Positions 55,769-64,000 of a DNA stretch of 64,000 bases are shown here, piece after piece; the first letter of the stretch is position 1, and each line of letters starts with the position of its first letter. Both the position numbers and the translations under genes were made by a program. Below the pieces are notes generated by a model that did not search any database, was not told the DNA's origin, and worked only from the letters and a program-made list of their open reading frames with translations. The stretch comes from Pseudomonadota bacterium (GTDB taxonomy: Bacteria > Pseudomonadota > Gammaproteobacteria > Steroidobacterales > Steroidobacteraceae), in the NCBI GenBank assembly GCA_037200975.1, contig JBBCGI010000001.1, positions 1,984,001 through 2,048,000 of the forward strand. Reading direction: 5' to 3'.

Positions 55769-58150
55769 TCAGATAGGTTCGAGGCAGCGGATCACGACGA
55801 TCTGCTCGGACTGACCCGGGAAAATGGTGATCTCGCGGCGCACGTCGCGGAAACCGCTGCGTTTGCCCGTGACCGTGTATTTGCCGGGTTTGAGCTCCAC
55901 CTGGCGCCGTTCGAAAGCACCGAAGAAGCCCACCCGCTGGATGGCGACCTCGGTGGCGTTGTCGGATTCGAGCGCGAGCATGACGGGTTGATTGAACGTG
56001 GGCAGCAACAGTTCCAGGCGCTGGACCTGCGAACGGATGACCGGCCCCTGCGGCAGCGCGCGCGCGCGCGCCAGCAGGCGCTCGGCGTCGGCGCGCACGT
56101 TGTCTTCTGCGAGGCGTTCCGGCTTGTCTATTAGTGCCTGCAATCGCTTGCCGAGTTCCGCGCGGGGCGCGACCTGCGCGCGGCCGGCGATCGCAAATTG
56201 CAGCGAAGGATCGCGAGCCAGGGCGTCGTCGTAGATTGTTTGCGCCTCGGCCCAGCGTTCCTGGGCGGCGAGGCTCGCGGCGCGTTGTTCCTCGTCCGCG
56301 ATGCTGCGGCCGACGCCGGTGTCGCCGACACGCTGCAGCGCCGCGCCCACTTCGCTGCTGTCGGGGCGCAGGCGGCGCGCGGCTTCAAGGTGCGTGCGCG
56401 CCTCGGCGAGGCGGCCGCCGTTCAGCGCGGCGAGGCCCGCTCCCAGCTCGGCGTTGAATGCGTTCTCCGCCTGGCTGCGCCGCACGCGCGCCAGCCCTTC
56501 GGTCGCAGCCGTGTTGCCCGGATTGCGCCTGAGCACATCCGCGAACAGCTCTTGGGCCTTCGGCAGATTGCCGGCGCTTTCGGCGTTCTCGGCGTCGACC
56601 AGCGTCGGCAACACGCCACTCGCGGCGGCAACCTTGGCCAGCCCGTCGGTGGCTTCCTGGTTGACCGTTTCGATCTTCAAGGCCGTTTCGTAGGCTTGCC
56701 GGGCGTTTTCGAATTCCCCGGCCGTCAGCGCGCGTTTGCCCTCCGACAGCTGCGCGGCCAATGCCGCCGGTATCCGGGTCTCGATTTCGGTCAGCGTCTT
56801 TTCGAGCGCGGCCATTGGGACTTCCACGTCCGCGTACTTGCGGCGCTCGAGCAGGCCGCCGATGTCATCGAGCGATTTGCGCACCGCGGCGAAATCGGAC
56901 CCGGCCCACTGCGCCGCGGCGCGTGAGTCGAGCTCGAGCACGCGCTTGCCGAGCTCGTTGTGTTTGCTCGCCAGTTCCGCGGCTTGTTTCTCCGCCGCGA
57001 CGTCCGCGTCGGTCGGGCCGGCCGGCACGTTGAGCGAGGCGACGTCCACTTTTTGCTGGCTGGCGATCTTCGGCAGCAGCAGCCCGACGCCGACCGCGGC
57101 CACCACCAGCACGGCCGCAATGGTCCAGCCGCGGCGGCGATTGCGTGCGCGCTGCTCGCGTACCACCTGCGCCCGCAGTTCGTCGACCTGCGGCAACATG
57201 CCCGGGTCGATCTCTTCGAGCTCGCGCACCGTGCTCATCGGCGGCGGCAAGTCTTCCGCCATGACCGCGGGTGTCAGGTTGTCGGCCGCCGCGCCGAGAA
57301 TGGCCGCCTCGGTCTGCGCTGCGGTTTCTCCCGGCGCATTGTCGAGGCCGAGCGTGTCCTGCAACACCGCGTTCATTTCGTCGGCCACGTGGCGCATCGA
57401 CGGCGGACGCTCGCGGCCCTGCTTGGCCAGCAGCCACGACACGAGTAGTTCGAGCCGCGGGGGGATCGGTTTGACGGATTTGAGCCGCGGCACCGGTTCG
57501 GTGGCAATGCGCTTCGCATCGAAGGCCGGGTAGAAAGGCGGATATCCCGACAGCAGCTCATAGGCGAGCGCGCCCAAGCCGTAGATGTCGTCGGCCGGAC
57601 GCGCCGGTTCGCCCGCCAGCTGCTGTGGGCTCGCCGAGAACGGCGAACCCGGCGGGCCCGAGGTGTTGTCGCCTTCGGAAGCGCCGGCGCCGAAATCCGC
57701 CAGCAACGGACGGCCGACGTTGTCGAGCAGGACATTGGAGGGCTTGAGGTCGCGATGCACGATGCGCCGCGCATGCGCGTGTTCGAGCGCCGCGGCGATG
57801 TCGATGAGCAGCGGCAGGATCTTGGTGTACGCGGCGCCGCGCATCTGCCGCAGGTCGCCGCCACCGGCCAGCACCATGGGCAACACGGTGGCGTCGGGGC
57901 CGCGCACCGGCTCGAATACCCGCAGCACCCCCGGATGATTGAGCCGCGCGGTCAGCGTGAACTCGCGCTGAAAGACTTCCCAGGCGGGTTCGGAGTTCGC
58001 GAACTGCGCGTAGAGGATTTTTACCGCGATCTCGGTGTCGCGTAATTCGTCACGCGCACGCCATACCTCGCCGTATCCGCCGGCGCCGAGTTTTTCGATG
58101 AGCACGAAACGGCCGCACAGCTTGGTGCCGGCCTGGTTCTGGTTTGTCAC
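55769..58150 (-). CDS. transmembrane Ser/Thr protein kinase with TPR and PEGA-like C-terminus
   Basis: This 793-residue Hanks-type kinase has the glycine loop LGAGGYGEVW (21-30), catalytic Lys44, HRDLKPSN (132-139), DFG (152-154) and the helical lobe up to about 265; the usual APE is replaced by SPQQ. A membrane helix follows at 342-360, then TPR-like helical repeats (440-690) and a short PEGA-like beta domain at the end (VGFFGAFERRQVELKPGKYTVTGKRSGFRDVRREI in parts). The kinase side is cytoplasmic and the TPR/PEGA part periplasmic. The GTG start has no strong ribosome binding site. Being the largest signalling gene of the unit, it likely phosphorylates partners read by the FHA domains. Confidence 0.9.
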   Translation of the reverse strand: MTNQNQAGTKLCGRFVLIEKLGAGGYGEVWRARDELRDTEIAVKILYAQFANSEPAWEVFQREFTLTARLNHPGVLRVFEPVRGPDATVLPMVLAGGGDLRQMRGAAYTKILPLLIDIAAALEHAHARRIVHRDLKPSNVLLDNVGRPLLADFGAGASEGDNTSGPPGSPFSASPQQLAGEPARPADDIYGLGALAYELLSGYPPFYPAFDAKRIATEPVPRLKSVKPIPPRLELLVSWLLAKQGRERPPSMRHVADEMNAVLQDTLGLDNAPGETAAQTEAAILGAAADNLTPAVMAEDLPPPMSTVRELEEIDPGMLPQVDELRAQVVREQRARNRRRGWTIAAVLVVAAVGVGLLLPKIASQQKVDVASLNVPAGPTDADVAAEKQAAELASKHNELGKRVLELDSRAAAQWAGSDFAAVRKSLDDIGGLLERRKYADVEVPMAALEKTLTEIETRIPAALAAQLSEGKRALTAGEFENARQAYETALKIETVNQEATDGLAKVAAASGVLPTLVDAENAESAGNLPKAQELFADVLRRNPGNTAATEGLARVRRSQAENAFNAELGAGLAALNGGRLAEARTHLEAARRLRPDSSEVGAALQRVGDTGVGRSIADEEQRAASLAAQERWAEAQTIYDDALARDPSLQFAIAGRAQVAPRAELGKRLQALIDKPERLAEDNVRADAERLLARARALPQGPVIRSQVQRLELLLPTFNQPVMLALESDNATEVAIQRVGFFGAFERRQVELKPGKYTVTGKRSGFRDVRREITIFPGQSEQIVVIRCLEPI

Positions 58151-58174
58151 GGGTCGTCTAGGGGCGACTAACTA

Positions 58175-59464
58175 TTAGCTGGATGGAGGCTTGAGGTTGC
58201 TGGTCGCCGTGGTGGTGGCCGGAGCGGGAGCAACGGGAGGCGGCGCGGCCGCGGCCCCTGTTTCCTCGAGATAGAGCTGTTTGAGCAGCTTGCGCCACTC
58301 GCGGTACTGATCTTCGGCCGTGCCGGTCAGGCGCAGCGTATGCCCTTCGACTTCGACCACCTGCGGCGCCACTTCCGACTGGAAGCTCAGCGTGAGCTCC
58401 TTCAGCGCGTCGGCGTGGGTGCGCGCATCGGCGTATTTCTTCATGCCCGAGAGGACCGCGGCGATGCCACCGAGCGTGCCGGCGCTGCGCGCGGCGTTCT
58501 CGATGCGGCGGCAGTTGTAGTCGTAGCTGCCGCAGCTGTTGGGCGCGAAAATGCTGGCGATGAGCGCGGCGGCGCCGAGCACCGTGCGCGTGCGGGCGCT
58601 GGACTTGGCGCGCATTTCCTTTTCGAGCTCGGAGAAACTCGTCTGGCGCCAGCTGCCGTAGGAGTCTTCCATCGAATCGTGGAAGCTCGCGTAGTAATCG
58701 TTGACGGTGTCGACCACCGCGGTGTCGCGCTCGCGGATCTTCTCGATGCGGCCGAGCGTCGGATCCCCATCGGCCGGCAGTCTCACTACCTGCGTGATGC
58801 CCTTGGAATCCTTGGCGGTCATGCCGGCCATGGCTTCCGGCGCCAGGTCTGCGGCGAAGCGCAACGAGGCGACCTTGCGGATGTTCTCGCGATCGAGCGC
58901 CGTCAGCAGGTCGCGCGCGGCGACCAGGTCGTTGGCGATTTCCGAATAGACATTCTGGAACGGATCGCGCGCCTTCATCGACGCGGTGGTCTTGTAGGCG
59001 CCGAGATCGACCAGGCTGCTGTAACGCTTGTCCTTGATCCACACGCGACCCGCGGCGTCGGTGGCGGTGACGTCGACCGCGAGAAAGCCGCCGTTGGAAT
59101 CGATGAGCTGGCCGGTGACGATCAAATCGACGAAATCGGCGGTGTCCGGAATGACGCGCACCGCGCCCCACTGCGCGGTGGACTCGAGCGTCTCGCGCAA
59201 CAGCGTGGGGATGTAACGCGCCTCGGCCTTGCGCAGGTCGGGGTAGATGCGTTTCTTGGCGAGGGCTTCTTCGTCGGCTTCGAGGTTCTTCGGAATGCCC
59301 GGGTCGAACACGCGGATGCCGACGTCGAGCAGCTCGGCCTCGGGGATGTGCACCGTGGCCTGCTTGGGAACGACTTTTGGAACGGGCCTGGTTTCGCTCG
59401 TAACACAAGCGGCGAGCGACATCGAAGCCGCCAGCACCGCTCCCGCAAGAAGTTTGTTGGTCAT
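58175..59464 (-). CDS. large lipoprotein of the kinase/vWA operon
   Basis: This 429-residue lipoprotein has a signal with MSLAAC (Cys about 20). The mature protein (AELLDVGIRVFDPGIPKNLE, then RYIPTLLRETLESTAQWGAVRVIP, FVDLIVTGQLIDSNGG, FLAVDVTATDAAGRVWIKDKRY) has no family I can name. A later part has helices with paired cysteines (NSCGSYDYNCRRIE). GAGGTGATGTC lies before ATG 59464. It probably sits in the outer membrane, facing the periplasmic TPR/PEGA parts of the other products. Confidence 0.75.
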   Translation of the reverse strand: MTNKLLAGAVLAASMSLAACVTSETRPVPKVVPKQATVHIPEAELLDVGIRVFDPGIPKNLEADEEALAKKRIYPDLRKAEARYIPTLLRETLESTAQWGAVRVIPDTADFVDLIVTGQLIDSNGGFLAVDVTATDAAGRVWIKDKRYSSLVDLGAYKTTASMKARDPFQNVYSEIANDLVAARDLLTALDRENIRKVASLRFAADLAPEAMAGMTAKDSKGITQVVRLPADGDPTLGRIEKIRERDTAVVDTVNDYYASFHDSMEDSYGSWRQTSFSELEKEMRAKSSARTRTVLGAAALIASIFAPNSCGSYDYNCRRIENAARSAGTLGGIAAVLSGMKKYADARTHADALKELTLSFQSEVAPQVVEVEGHTLRLTGTAEDQYREWRKLLKQLYLEETGAAAAPPPVAPAPATTTATSNLKPPSS

Positions 59465-59481
59465 GACATCACCTCAAGACT

Positions 59482-60357
59482 TCATTTCGCCGACTTCTTG
59501 TAGTCGTTGTATTCCTTCCAGAGACGTTCTTTGAGCTCCGGATCCGTCTCTTCCTCGGCGGCCTTGCGCAGGCGCCGCGCGACGATGTCGTCGTCGTTGC
59601 CGCTGGTCTGCGGGCCACCACCACCACCGCCGCCACCGCCGATGGACTTGCCGCTCTGGTTGGACGCGTTCGAACTGTTCTGGCCGGCATTCTTGTCGCC
59701 ACCGGCGCTGCCGCCTTCGGACTTGAGATCGCCTTCGCGCCCGCCGGGCGTTCCGCCGGAACCACCCGCAGAATCGCTGCTTGCGCCCGAGCCGTTCTCG
59801 CCTTCGCCGTCGGCGCTGCCCTGGCCCTTCGCGTCGCGTTCCTTCGCCACGCGTTCCTGTTCTTTCTTCAGTGTCTTGTCGAAGTCTCCGAGCGAGTCGT
59901 CGAGACTCTTTTCGCTGGACTGGCGACGCTCTTCGGAAGTCTGTGCGCCGCCCGGGCCTTCGGGGTTGGCGCTGCCGGACTTGCCGTCCTTGCCGGATTT
60001 GCCGCCGGATTCGCCGCTCGCGCCGCCGCTCTTTTCCGAGCCGCTGCTCGAGTCTCCGGACTTGCCGTCACCCGATTCGCCGGGCAGACCGGGCAACGAA
60101 CTCGATGGCATGCCACTCTCGCCGGGAAGGCCGGGCAAACCACTGCTGCCACCCGGCATTCCGCTGCTGCCGCCGGGCATCCCACTACTGCCGCTATCGC
60201 CACCGGGCATTCCGCTGCTGCCGCCGGGCGAGCCACCGCTGTCGCCGCCACCACCGCCACCGGATGGCATGCCGCCACCACCACCACCGCTGGTTGAAGC
60301 GCAGCCCACGAGCACCGCTGCCACGACGGCAACGCTGATCACATTAAAGGTGCGCAT
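59482..60357 (-). CDS. Gly/Ser/Pro-rich lipoprotein
   Basis: This 291-residue lipoprotein has a lipobox VLVGC (Cys19). Residues 24-130 are Gly/Ser/Met/Pro repeats (units like SSGMPGG and GLPGLPGESG), followed by a charged helical segment (SLDDSLGDFDKTLKKEQERVAKERDA, in two stretches), more Gly-rich sequence and a basic-acidic helical tail (RRLRKAAEEETDPELKERLWKEYNDYKK). The repeat region is likely flexible. CAGGAGG precedes ATG 60357. It is the second gene of the operon. Confidence 0.72.
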   Translation of the reverse strand: MRTFNVISVAVVAAVLVGCASTSGGGGGGMPSGGGGGGDSGGSPGGSSGMPGGDSGSSGMPGGSSGMPGGSSGLPGLPGESGMPSSSLPGLPGESGDGKSGDSSSGSEKSGGASGESGGKSGKDGKSGSANPEGPGGAQTSEERRQSSEKSLDDSLGDFDKTLKKEQERVAKERDAKGQGSADGEGENGSGASSDSAGGSGGTPGGREGDLKSEGGSAGGDKNAGQNSSNASNQSGKSIGGGGGGGGGPQTSGNDDDIVARRLRKAAEEETDPELKERLWKEYNDYKKSAK

Positions 60358-60374
60358 GCGGCCTCCTGCGGTAA

Positions 60375-61058
60375 TCAATGGGTACCGGCGGGTTGCGCGT
60401 CGGTTCCCGAGAAAAAGCTGCGCAGCTGGTTGGACATGCGGTTGCATGCCGTGGCCTGGACTCGCGCGATGAACGGCAAAGGAACAATGGCCCCTACGAT
60501 GGCGGAAGTTCCGGTGACGTTGGTGCCGACGCTACCCGCCGACTTGGCCTGTTTCAAATCCCAAATCGTGGCTTCGTAGTCCGATTCCTTTTGCCACCAG
60601 CCGAAACCGATGCAACCGGCGCCGCCGGGCGCCGCGCCGCAGGCCAGCGAGCCGCCGCCGTCGATTTTTCGCGTGCTGCCATCGAGCCAGACTACATAAC
60701 GTACGCCGGTCTTCGTGACTTGCTCCGCCACGCCCGGACGGGCGAGCAACGCGCTCATGGCCTCGGGCTTGCCGGGTGCGGTGCTCGGCTCGAACCACGG
60801 AAACATCTGATCGACGAAATCGTTGTTGTCGTGGACCGCGATGCCATGGCGGCCGCCGTCCAGACCTTCACCGATGCAATCCATGAAATCGTCTTCGGCG
60901 CCGGCGCCTTCGATTTGCGGCTTGGCGAGGATGACGACGCGTTCGCCCTTGGCGATGGGTGTGGCCATTTCGCGCGATTCTTCGATGCGCGCCTGCATGC
61001 AACCACTGGCGAGAACTACTCCCAGGCAGGCATAACTCACGCGGATTGCGCTCTTCAT
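60375..61058 (-). CDS. lipoprotein, first gene of the kinase/vWA operon
   Basis: This 227-residue lipoprotein has VLASGC (Cys20) as lipobox. The mature part (ERVVILAKPQIEGAG, DDFMDCIGEGLDG, VRYVVWLDGSTRKIDGGGSLACG, WQKESDYEATIWDLKQAKSAG) recalls the CsgG/FlgO-like group of periplasmic lipoproteins in its spacing, with WDLK...G being a typical strand pattern, but I do not assign it. A GGGAGAAGG ribosome binding site precedes ATG 61058. The promoter of the ten-gene unit probably lies in the 127 bases between it and the radical SAM gene's stop. Confidence 0.72.
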   Translation of the reverse strand: MKSAIRVSYACLGVVLASGCMQARIEESREMATPIAKGERVVILAKPQIEGAGAEDDFMDCIGEGLDGGRHGIAVHDNNDFVDQMFPWFEPSTAPGKPEAMSALLARPGVAEQVTKTGVRYVVWLDGSTRKIDGGGSLACGAAPGGAGCIGFGWWQKESDYEATIWDLKQAKSAGSVGTNVTGTSAIVGAIVPLPFIARVQATACNRMSNQLRSFFSGTDAQPAGTH

Positions 61059-61185
61059 GGACCTTCTCCCAGGACGAGATGAGGGATGTCGATGGGCGCG
61101 GCAAGTATGCCACGTTGCAGCATCGTCACTTTGTGACCTCATGCTGCGCATTGGGGTTCCCAACTTAATGCGCGCTTACACAAAG

Positions 61186-62259
61186 TTACAAAGGCAGATC
61201 CAGGGACATCTGGGGATGAGTACGTACGGGAGGCCGGAAGAGATTCGTCGGCAGCTCATTTCTTCGGTCGGCCACGAAAGCGAGGCGCCGCACCGCGAGT
61301 GCGAAGCGTTGGCGGATGAGCTGCGCCACCGGACCCGTGGCGTGCATGCGGGTCCCGAACTCGGGATCGTTGTCGCGTTCGCCGCGCATGGCGCGGATCG
61401 CCGACATGACGTGCGCGGCGCGCGCGGGAAAATGTTCGGCTAGCCATTCGCGGAACAGGTCTTTCACTTCCCATGGCAGGCGCACGACGGTGTAACCGGC
61501 GTAGGTAGCGCCGGCCTCGCGTGCGGCTTCGAGAACCGCCTCGATCTCGTGTTCGGTGAGGATGGGGATGATCGGCGCGACCAGCACGCCCACCGGCACG
61601 CCGGACTCCGCCAGCACGCGCATGGCCTTGAGGCGCGCGCCCGCGGCGGCGGCGCGTGGTTCGAGAACGCGCTTCATGTCGTTGTCGAGCGTCGGGATGC
61701 TGAACATCACGCGCGTCAGTCCGTCGCGCGCGAGCTCGCTGAGCAGATCGACGTCGCGGGCGACGAGCGCGCCCTTGGTGGTGATGGTCACGGGATGCCT
61801 GCAGCGCAGCAGGACTTCGAGGATCGAGCGGGTGACCTTGAGGGATTTTTCCAGTGGTTGGTATGGGTCGGTATTGGCGCCGAGCATGATCGGCGCGGGT
61901 TTGTAGTTGCGCGCCGCGAGTTCGGATTCGAGCACCTTGGCGGCGTCGGCTTTGTAGAAGAGCCTGGTTTCGAAATCGAGGCCTGGGGAAAGGCCGACGT
62001 AGGCGTGGCTGGGGCGGGCGTAGCAATAAATGCAGCCGTGTTCGCAGCCGCGGTATGGATTGATGGACGCCTGGAAAAGGATGTCGGGCGATTTGTTGCG
62101 GCTGATGATCGAGCGCGCGGGCTCGGGCAACACGATGGTTTCGCGCTTGTCGGGTTCTTCGTCCTCGTACCAGCCGTCGTGCTCGAGGGTTTGCGTCAGC
62201 TTGTCGAAGCGGCCGGGGGGCTGTGACAACGCACCCCGGCCTTTGATTGAGCCTGCCAT
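61186..62259 (-). CDS. PA0069-family radical SAM protein
   Basis: This 357-residue radical SAM enzyme has the CxxxCxxC cluster motif as CEHGCIYC within SINPYRGCEHGCIYCYARPSH, and the SplB-like continuation (DFETRLFYKADAAKVLESEL, LGANTDPYQPLEKSLKVTRS, PVTITTKGALVARDVDLLSEL, MFSIPTLDNDMKRVLEP). This is the PA0069 family, whose substrate is not known; the resemblance to spore photoproduct lyase is limited to fold and motif. ATG 62259 is used; the upstream open frame is created by the inverted repeat at 62325. Confidence 0.9.
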   Translation of the reverse strand: MAGSIKGRGALSQPPGRFDKLTQTLEHDGWYEDEEPDKRETIVLPEPARSIISRNKSPDILFQASINPYRGCEHGCIYCYARPSHAYVGLSPGLDFETRLFYKADAAKVLESELAARNYKPAPIMLGANTDPYQPLEKSLKVTRSILEVLLRCRHPVTITTKGALVARDVDLLSELARDGLTRVMFSIPTLDNDMKRVLEPRAAAAGARLKAMRVLAESGVPVGVLVAPIIPILTEHEIEAVLEAAREAGATYAGYTVVRLPWEVKDLFREWLAEHFPARAAHVMSAIRAMRGERDNDPEFGTRMHATGPVAQLIRQRFALAVRRLAFVADRRNELPTNLFRPPVRTHPQMSLDLPL

Positions 62260-62324
62260 GCGCGAACTGTATTTATGTACAGGTCGCGCGTAAATCCAGT
62301 TCGGCTGGGTGCGCGGAGCTGTAC

Positions 62325-62425
62325 GGAGAGTGGTGCCGGGGTGCAATTCTCGTAATTGAGCCGGTGCCGGGTGGTCACAACAACGCTCGCTCAATTACGA
62401 GAATTGCACCCCGGCACCACTCTCC
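62325..62425. repeat. palindromic element, 37-bp perfect arms
   Basis: Arms 62325-62361 and 62389-62425 are exact inverted copies (GGAGAGTGGTGCCGGGGTGC onwards) with a 27-base centre. The element occupies the space between the radical SAM start and the MFS stop; its last base is the first base of the MFS stop codon position (62425-62427). It shares GGTGCCGGG with the elements at 15533 and 18635. Confidence 0.88.
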
Positions 62426-63669
62426 TAGTGCGTCGGTTCGGGGAAGCGGTCGAGCTTGCGCAGCTCGGGGAAGATTTTCATATACGAGCCGACGACGATG
62501 AGCGTCGCACAGCCGCCGAGCACGACGGCCCGCACCGTGCCGAGATATTTTCCGGTCACGCCCGATTCGAATTCTCCGAGTTCGTTCGACGCGCCGATGA
62601 ACATGGAATTCACCGCGCTCACGCGGCCACGGATCGCATCCGGCGTTTCGAGCTGCACCAGCAGCTGGCGGACGAACACGCTGACCATGTCGCCCGCGCC
62701 TAACAAGGCGAGCACGAACAGCGACAGCCAGAAGTTGGTCGACAGGCCGAGAATGATGGTCGCGACGCCGAACACCGCGACGCCACCGAACATCCAGCGC
62801 CCGGCGTGCCGCTCGATCGCGCGCAGGCCGAGTACCAGCGCAACGATCGCCGCACCCACGCCTGGCGCCGCGCGCAGCAGCCCGAGGCCCGCGCTGTCCA
62901 CGTGCAGGATGTCGGTGGCGAACACCGGCAACAGCGCGGTCGCGCCGCCGAACAACACCGCGAACAGGTCGAGCGAGATCGCGCCTAACAAAGGCTTTTT
63001 CGACACGACGAAACGGAAACCGTCGAGCACGTTGTGCCAGCGCCATTGGGTCGCCGGACCCTGCGAGGGTTGCGGGCGCACCGGCCGTACGTTCACGACC
63101 AGCAACACGGTGAGCGTCAGCAGCGCGCACGCGATGCCGTACACGACGTGGTAGCCGAAGATCGCGAGCAGGCCGCCGATCGAAGGGCCCACGATCACGC
63201 CGCTCTGGAACAACACCGCGTTGACCGACACCGCGCCCGGCAACATGTTCTTCGGCACCAGATTCGGCGTCATCGCCTGGCCCGCGGGCGCCCAGAAGGC
63301 GCGCGCCACGCCTAGCAACATGACCGCGCCGAACACGATGCCGACGCGCGTGCTGCCCGACAACGTGAACCACAGCAGGATCGCGGCGCCGGTGAGTTCC
63401 GCCGTGTACGCGCAGGCGATGATGATGCGCCGGTCGAAGCGGTCCGCGATCTGCCCGCCCGGCAACACCAGCGCGAGGAACGGCAGGAACTGCGCCAGAC
63501 CGATGAAACCGAGATCGAGCTGGTCGCGCGTGAGCTTCCACACCTGGAAACCGACGACGACGTTGATCATCTGCCAGGCCAGCGTGCCGGACAGCCGCGC
63601 GAAGGCATAGCGGGCGAAATCGGGCTGGCTCAACGCCTGCAAGGCAGGCGAACGGGAATTCGTACTCAA
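62425..63669 (-). CDS. MFS transporter (MFS_3 / enterobactin-exporter-like group)
   Basis: This 414-residue protein has about twelve membrane helices and the MFS pattern PGGQIADRFDRRIIIA between TM2 and TM3, with LWFTLSGSTRVGIVFGAVMLLGVARAFWAPAGQ following. This is typical of the MFS_3 family, which includes EntS-like exporters of siderophores and other small molecules. The substrate is unknown. TTG 63669 gives the normal length and start just before the first helix; no strong ribosome binding site is visible, so the start is approximate. Confidence 0.85.
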   Translation of the reverse strand: MSTNSRSPALQALSQPDFARYAFARLSGTLAWQMINVVVGFQVWKLTRDQLDLGFIGLAQFLPFLALVLPGGQIADRFDRRIIIACAYTAELTGAAILLWFTLSGSTRVGIVFGAVMLLGVARAFWAPAGQAMTPNLVPKNMLPGAVSVNAVLFQSGVIVGPSIGGLLAIFGYHVVYGIACALLTLTVLLVVNVRPVRPQPSQGPATQWRWHNVLDGFRFVVSKKPLLGAISLDLFAVLFGGATALLPVFATDILHVDSAGLGLLRAAPGVGAAIVALVLGLRAIERHAGRWMFGGVAVFGVATIILGLSTNFWLSLFVLALLGAGDMVSVFVRQLLVQLETPDAIRGRVSAVNSMFIGASNELGEFESGVTGKYLGTVRAVVLGGCATLIVVGSYMKIFPELRKLDRFPEPTH

Positions 63670-63762
63670 GGTGCGCGGGGGACTCGAAGCTGCGAGCCCG
63701 CACTTTAACTGGTAACGTCGCGCTCCGGTGACCATTGCGTCCGTTTTGACGAGGGCGATGCG

Positions 63763-64000
63763 ATGAAGAGGCGAGTCATTGCCTGTGCCGCGGTTCTGGC
63801 CCTGTGCGCGTGCGCGCCGCTGCCGCCACTGCCCGAGCCGCCGCCGGCTCCGCCCCCGCCGCCACCCAGCGCCGACCCGCAATTCGAGGCGCTCGCCGCG
63901 CGTTACCTGCGCGAGTCCACCGCGCTTTCTCCGGTCAACGCGACCCGGCTCGGCGATCACCGTTTCGACGATCGCCTGGACGACGTGAGCGCCGCCGGCT
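63763..64000 (+). CDS. DUF885 family lipoprotein, N-terminal fragment (runs off the window)
   Basis: About 79 codons are visible. A lipoprotein-like signal (ACAAVLALCAC) is followed by a Pro-rich stretch of about 25 residues and the start of the domain, with ALSPVNATRLGDHRFDDRLDDVS, which matches the first conserved block of DUF885 proteins (putative metal-dependent hydrolases/peptidases exported by many proteobacteria). A second ATG five bases earlier is in another frame. The catalytic part lies beyond the window. It is divergent from the MFS gene. Confidence 0.75.
   Translation, partial: MKRRVIACAAVLALCACAPLPPLPEPPPAPPPPPPSADPQFEALAARYLRESTALSPVNATRLGDHRFDDRLDDVSAAG

Noticed and set aside
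58340-59503. A 387-codon plus-strand open frame opposite the large lipoprotein
   Set aside because: No start context or domain; the minus-strand frame has a lipoprotein signal, ribosome binding site and operon position.
48547-61058. Reading the kinase/FHA operon as a type VI secretion regulatory cluster
   Set aside because: No TssB/C, Hcp, VgrG, ClpV, TssJ-M or TagF-type sequence is found in or near it; kinase, FHA and vWA alone are not enough.

Overview
This is a GC-rich (roughly two-thirds G+C by eye), gene-dense bacterial chromosome segment. Two large TonB-dependent receptors, Lpp-type lipoproteins, an MHS-family symporter, CadC-type and LuxR-type regulators and a GGDEF-EAL protein point to a Gram-negative proteobacterium. 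My guess is an environmental gammaproteobacterium of the Steroidobacter/Nevskiales/Xanthomonadales kind, but no rRNA or other taxonomic marker lies in the window. I saw no tRNA, rRNA or CRISPR array.

Layout. 1-4.8 kb: the tail of a globin gene, an ArsR repressor with an SRPBCC partner and a perfect operator, an NPQPLPP-motif protein, a membrane-anchored winged-helix/TPR regulator and small proteins. 4.8-10.4 kb: an RNase T2, then a secreted PVC-type dehydrogenase/HEAT/cytochrome c protein translationally coupled to a Tat-type FAD oxidoreductase. 10.5-15.5 kb: a TonB receptor, a Cu/Zn superoxide dismutase lipoprotein and an MHS transporter. 15.7-21.3 kb: a double-length UvrA made of two complete UvrA units in one reading frame. 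21.4-27.2 kb is an accessory island: hipBA with its operator, an IS3-family element that has cut off the C-terminus of an Rhs remnant, a TonB-like protein and a decayed second hipA copy. 27.2-35.5 kb: an amino-sugar locus (AgaR regulator, TonB receptor, EamA transporter, AgaZ/KbaZ, AgaS and a BadF/NagK-type kinase) that probably handles N-acetylgalactosamine. 35.5-47.2 kb: SPOR-like, NlpC/P60, GGDEF-EAL, epimerase, three secreted proteins of unknown function, LuxR, FMN reductase, DUF1475, DUF2062 and a cyclopropane synthase-like methyltransferase. 47.2-61.1 kb: a TPR/TonB-like protein convergent with a ten-gene operon. 61.2-64 kb: a PA0069-type radical SAM protein, an MFS exporter and the start of a DUF885 lipoprotein.

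The best candidate for an undescribed system is the ten-gene minus-strand operon at 61058-48547. It encodes a transmembrane Ser/Thr kinase with periplasmic TPR and PEGA-like parts, an FHA-like/PEGA/FGE-fold protein whose FGE domain lacks the catalytic cysteines, a protein joining a degenerate actin/Hsp70-like region to an FHA domain, two membrane-anchored vWA proteins that share an identical N-terminal anchor motif, a small Pro/Ala-rich membrane protein and four lipoproteins. The parts suggest phosphothreonine signalling from the cytoplasm into an envelope complex. No type VI secretion structural genes accompany it.

A second theme is a set of large, near-perfect inverted repeats with arms of 67, 61, 37 and 33 bp. 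They share end motifs, abut or supply stop codons, lie at the 5' end of an NlpC/P60 lipoprotein gene and sit in frame inside the uvrA linker. They look like non-autonomous palindromic mobile elements; no mobilising transposase is present here.
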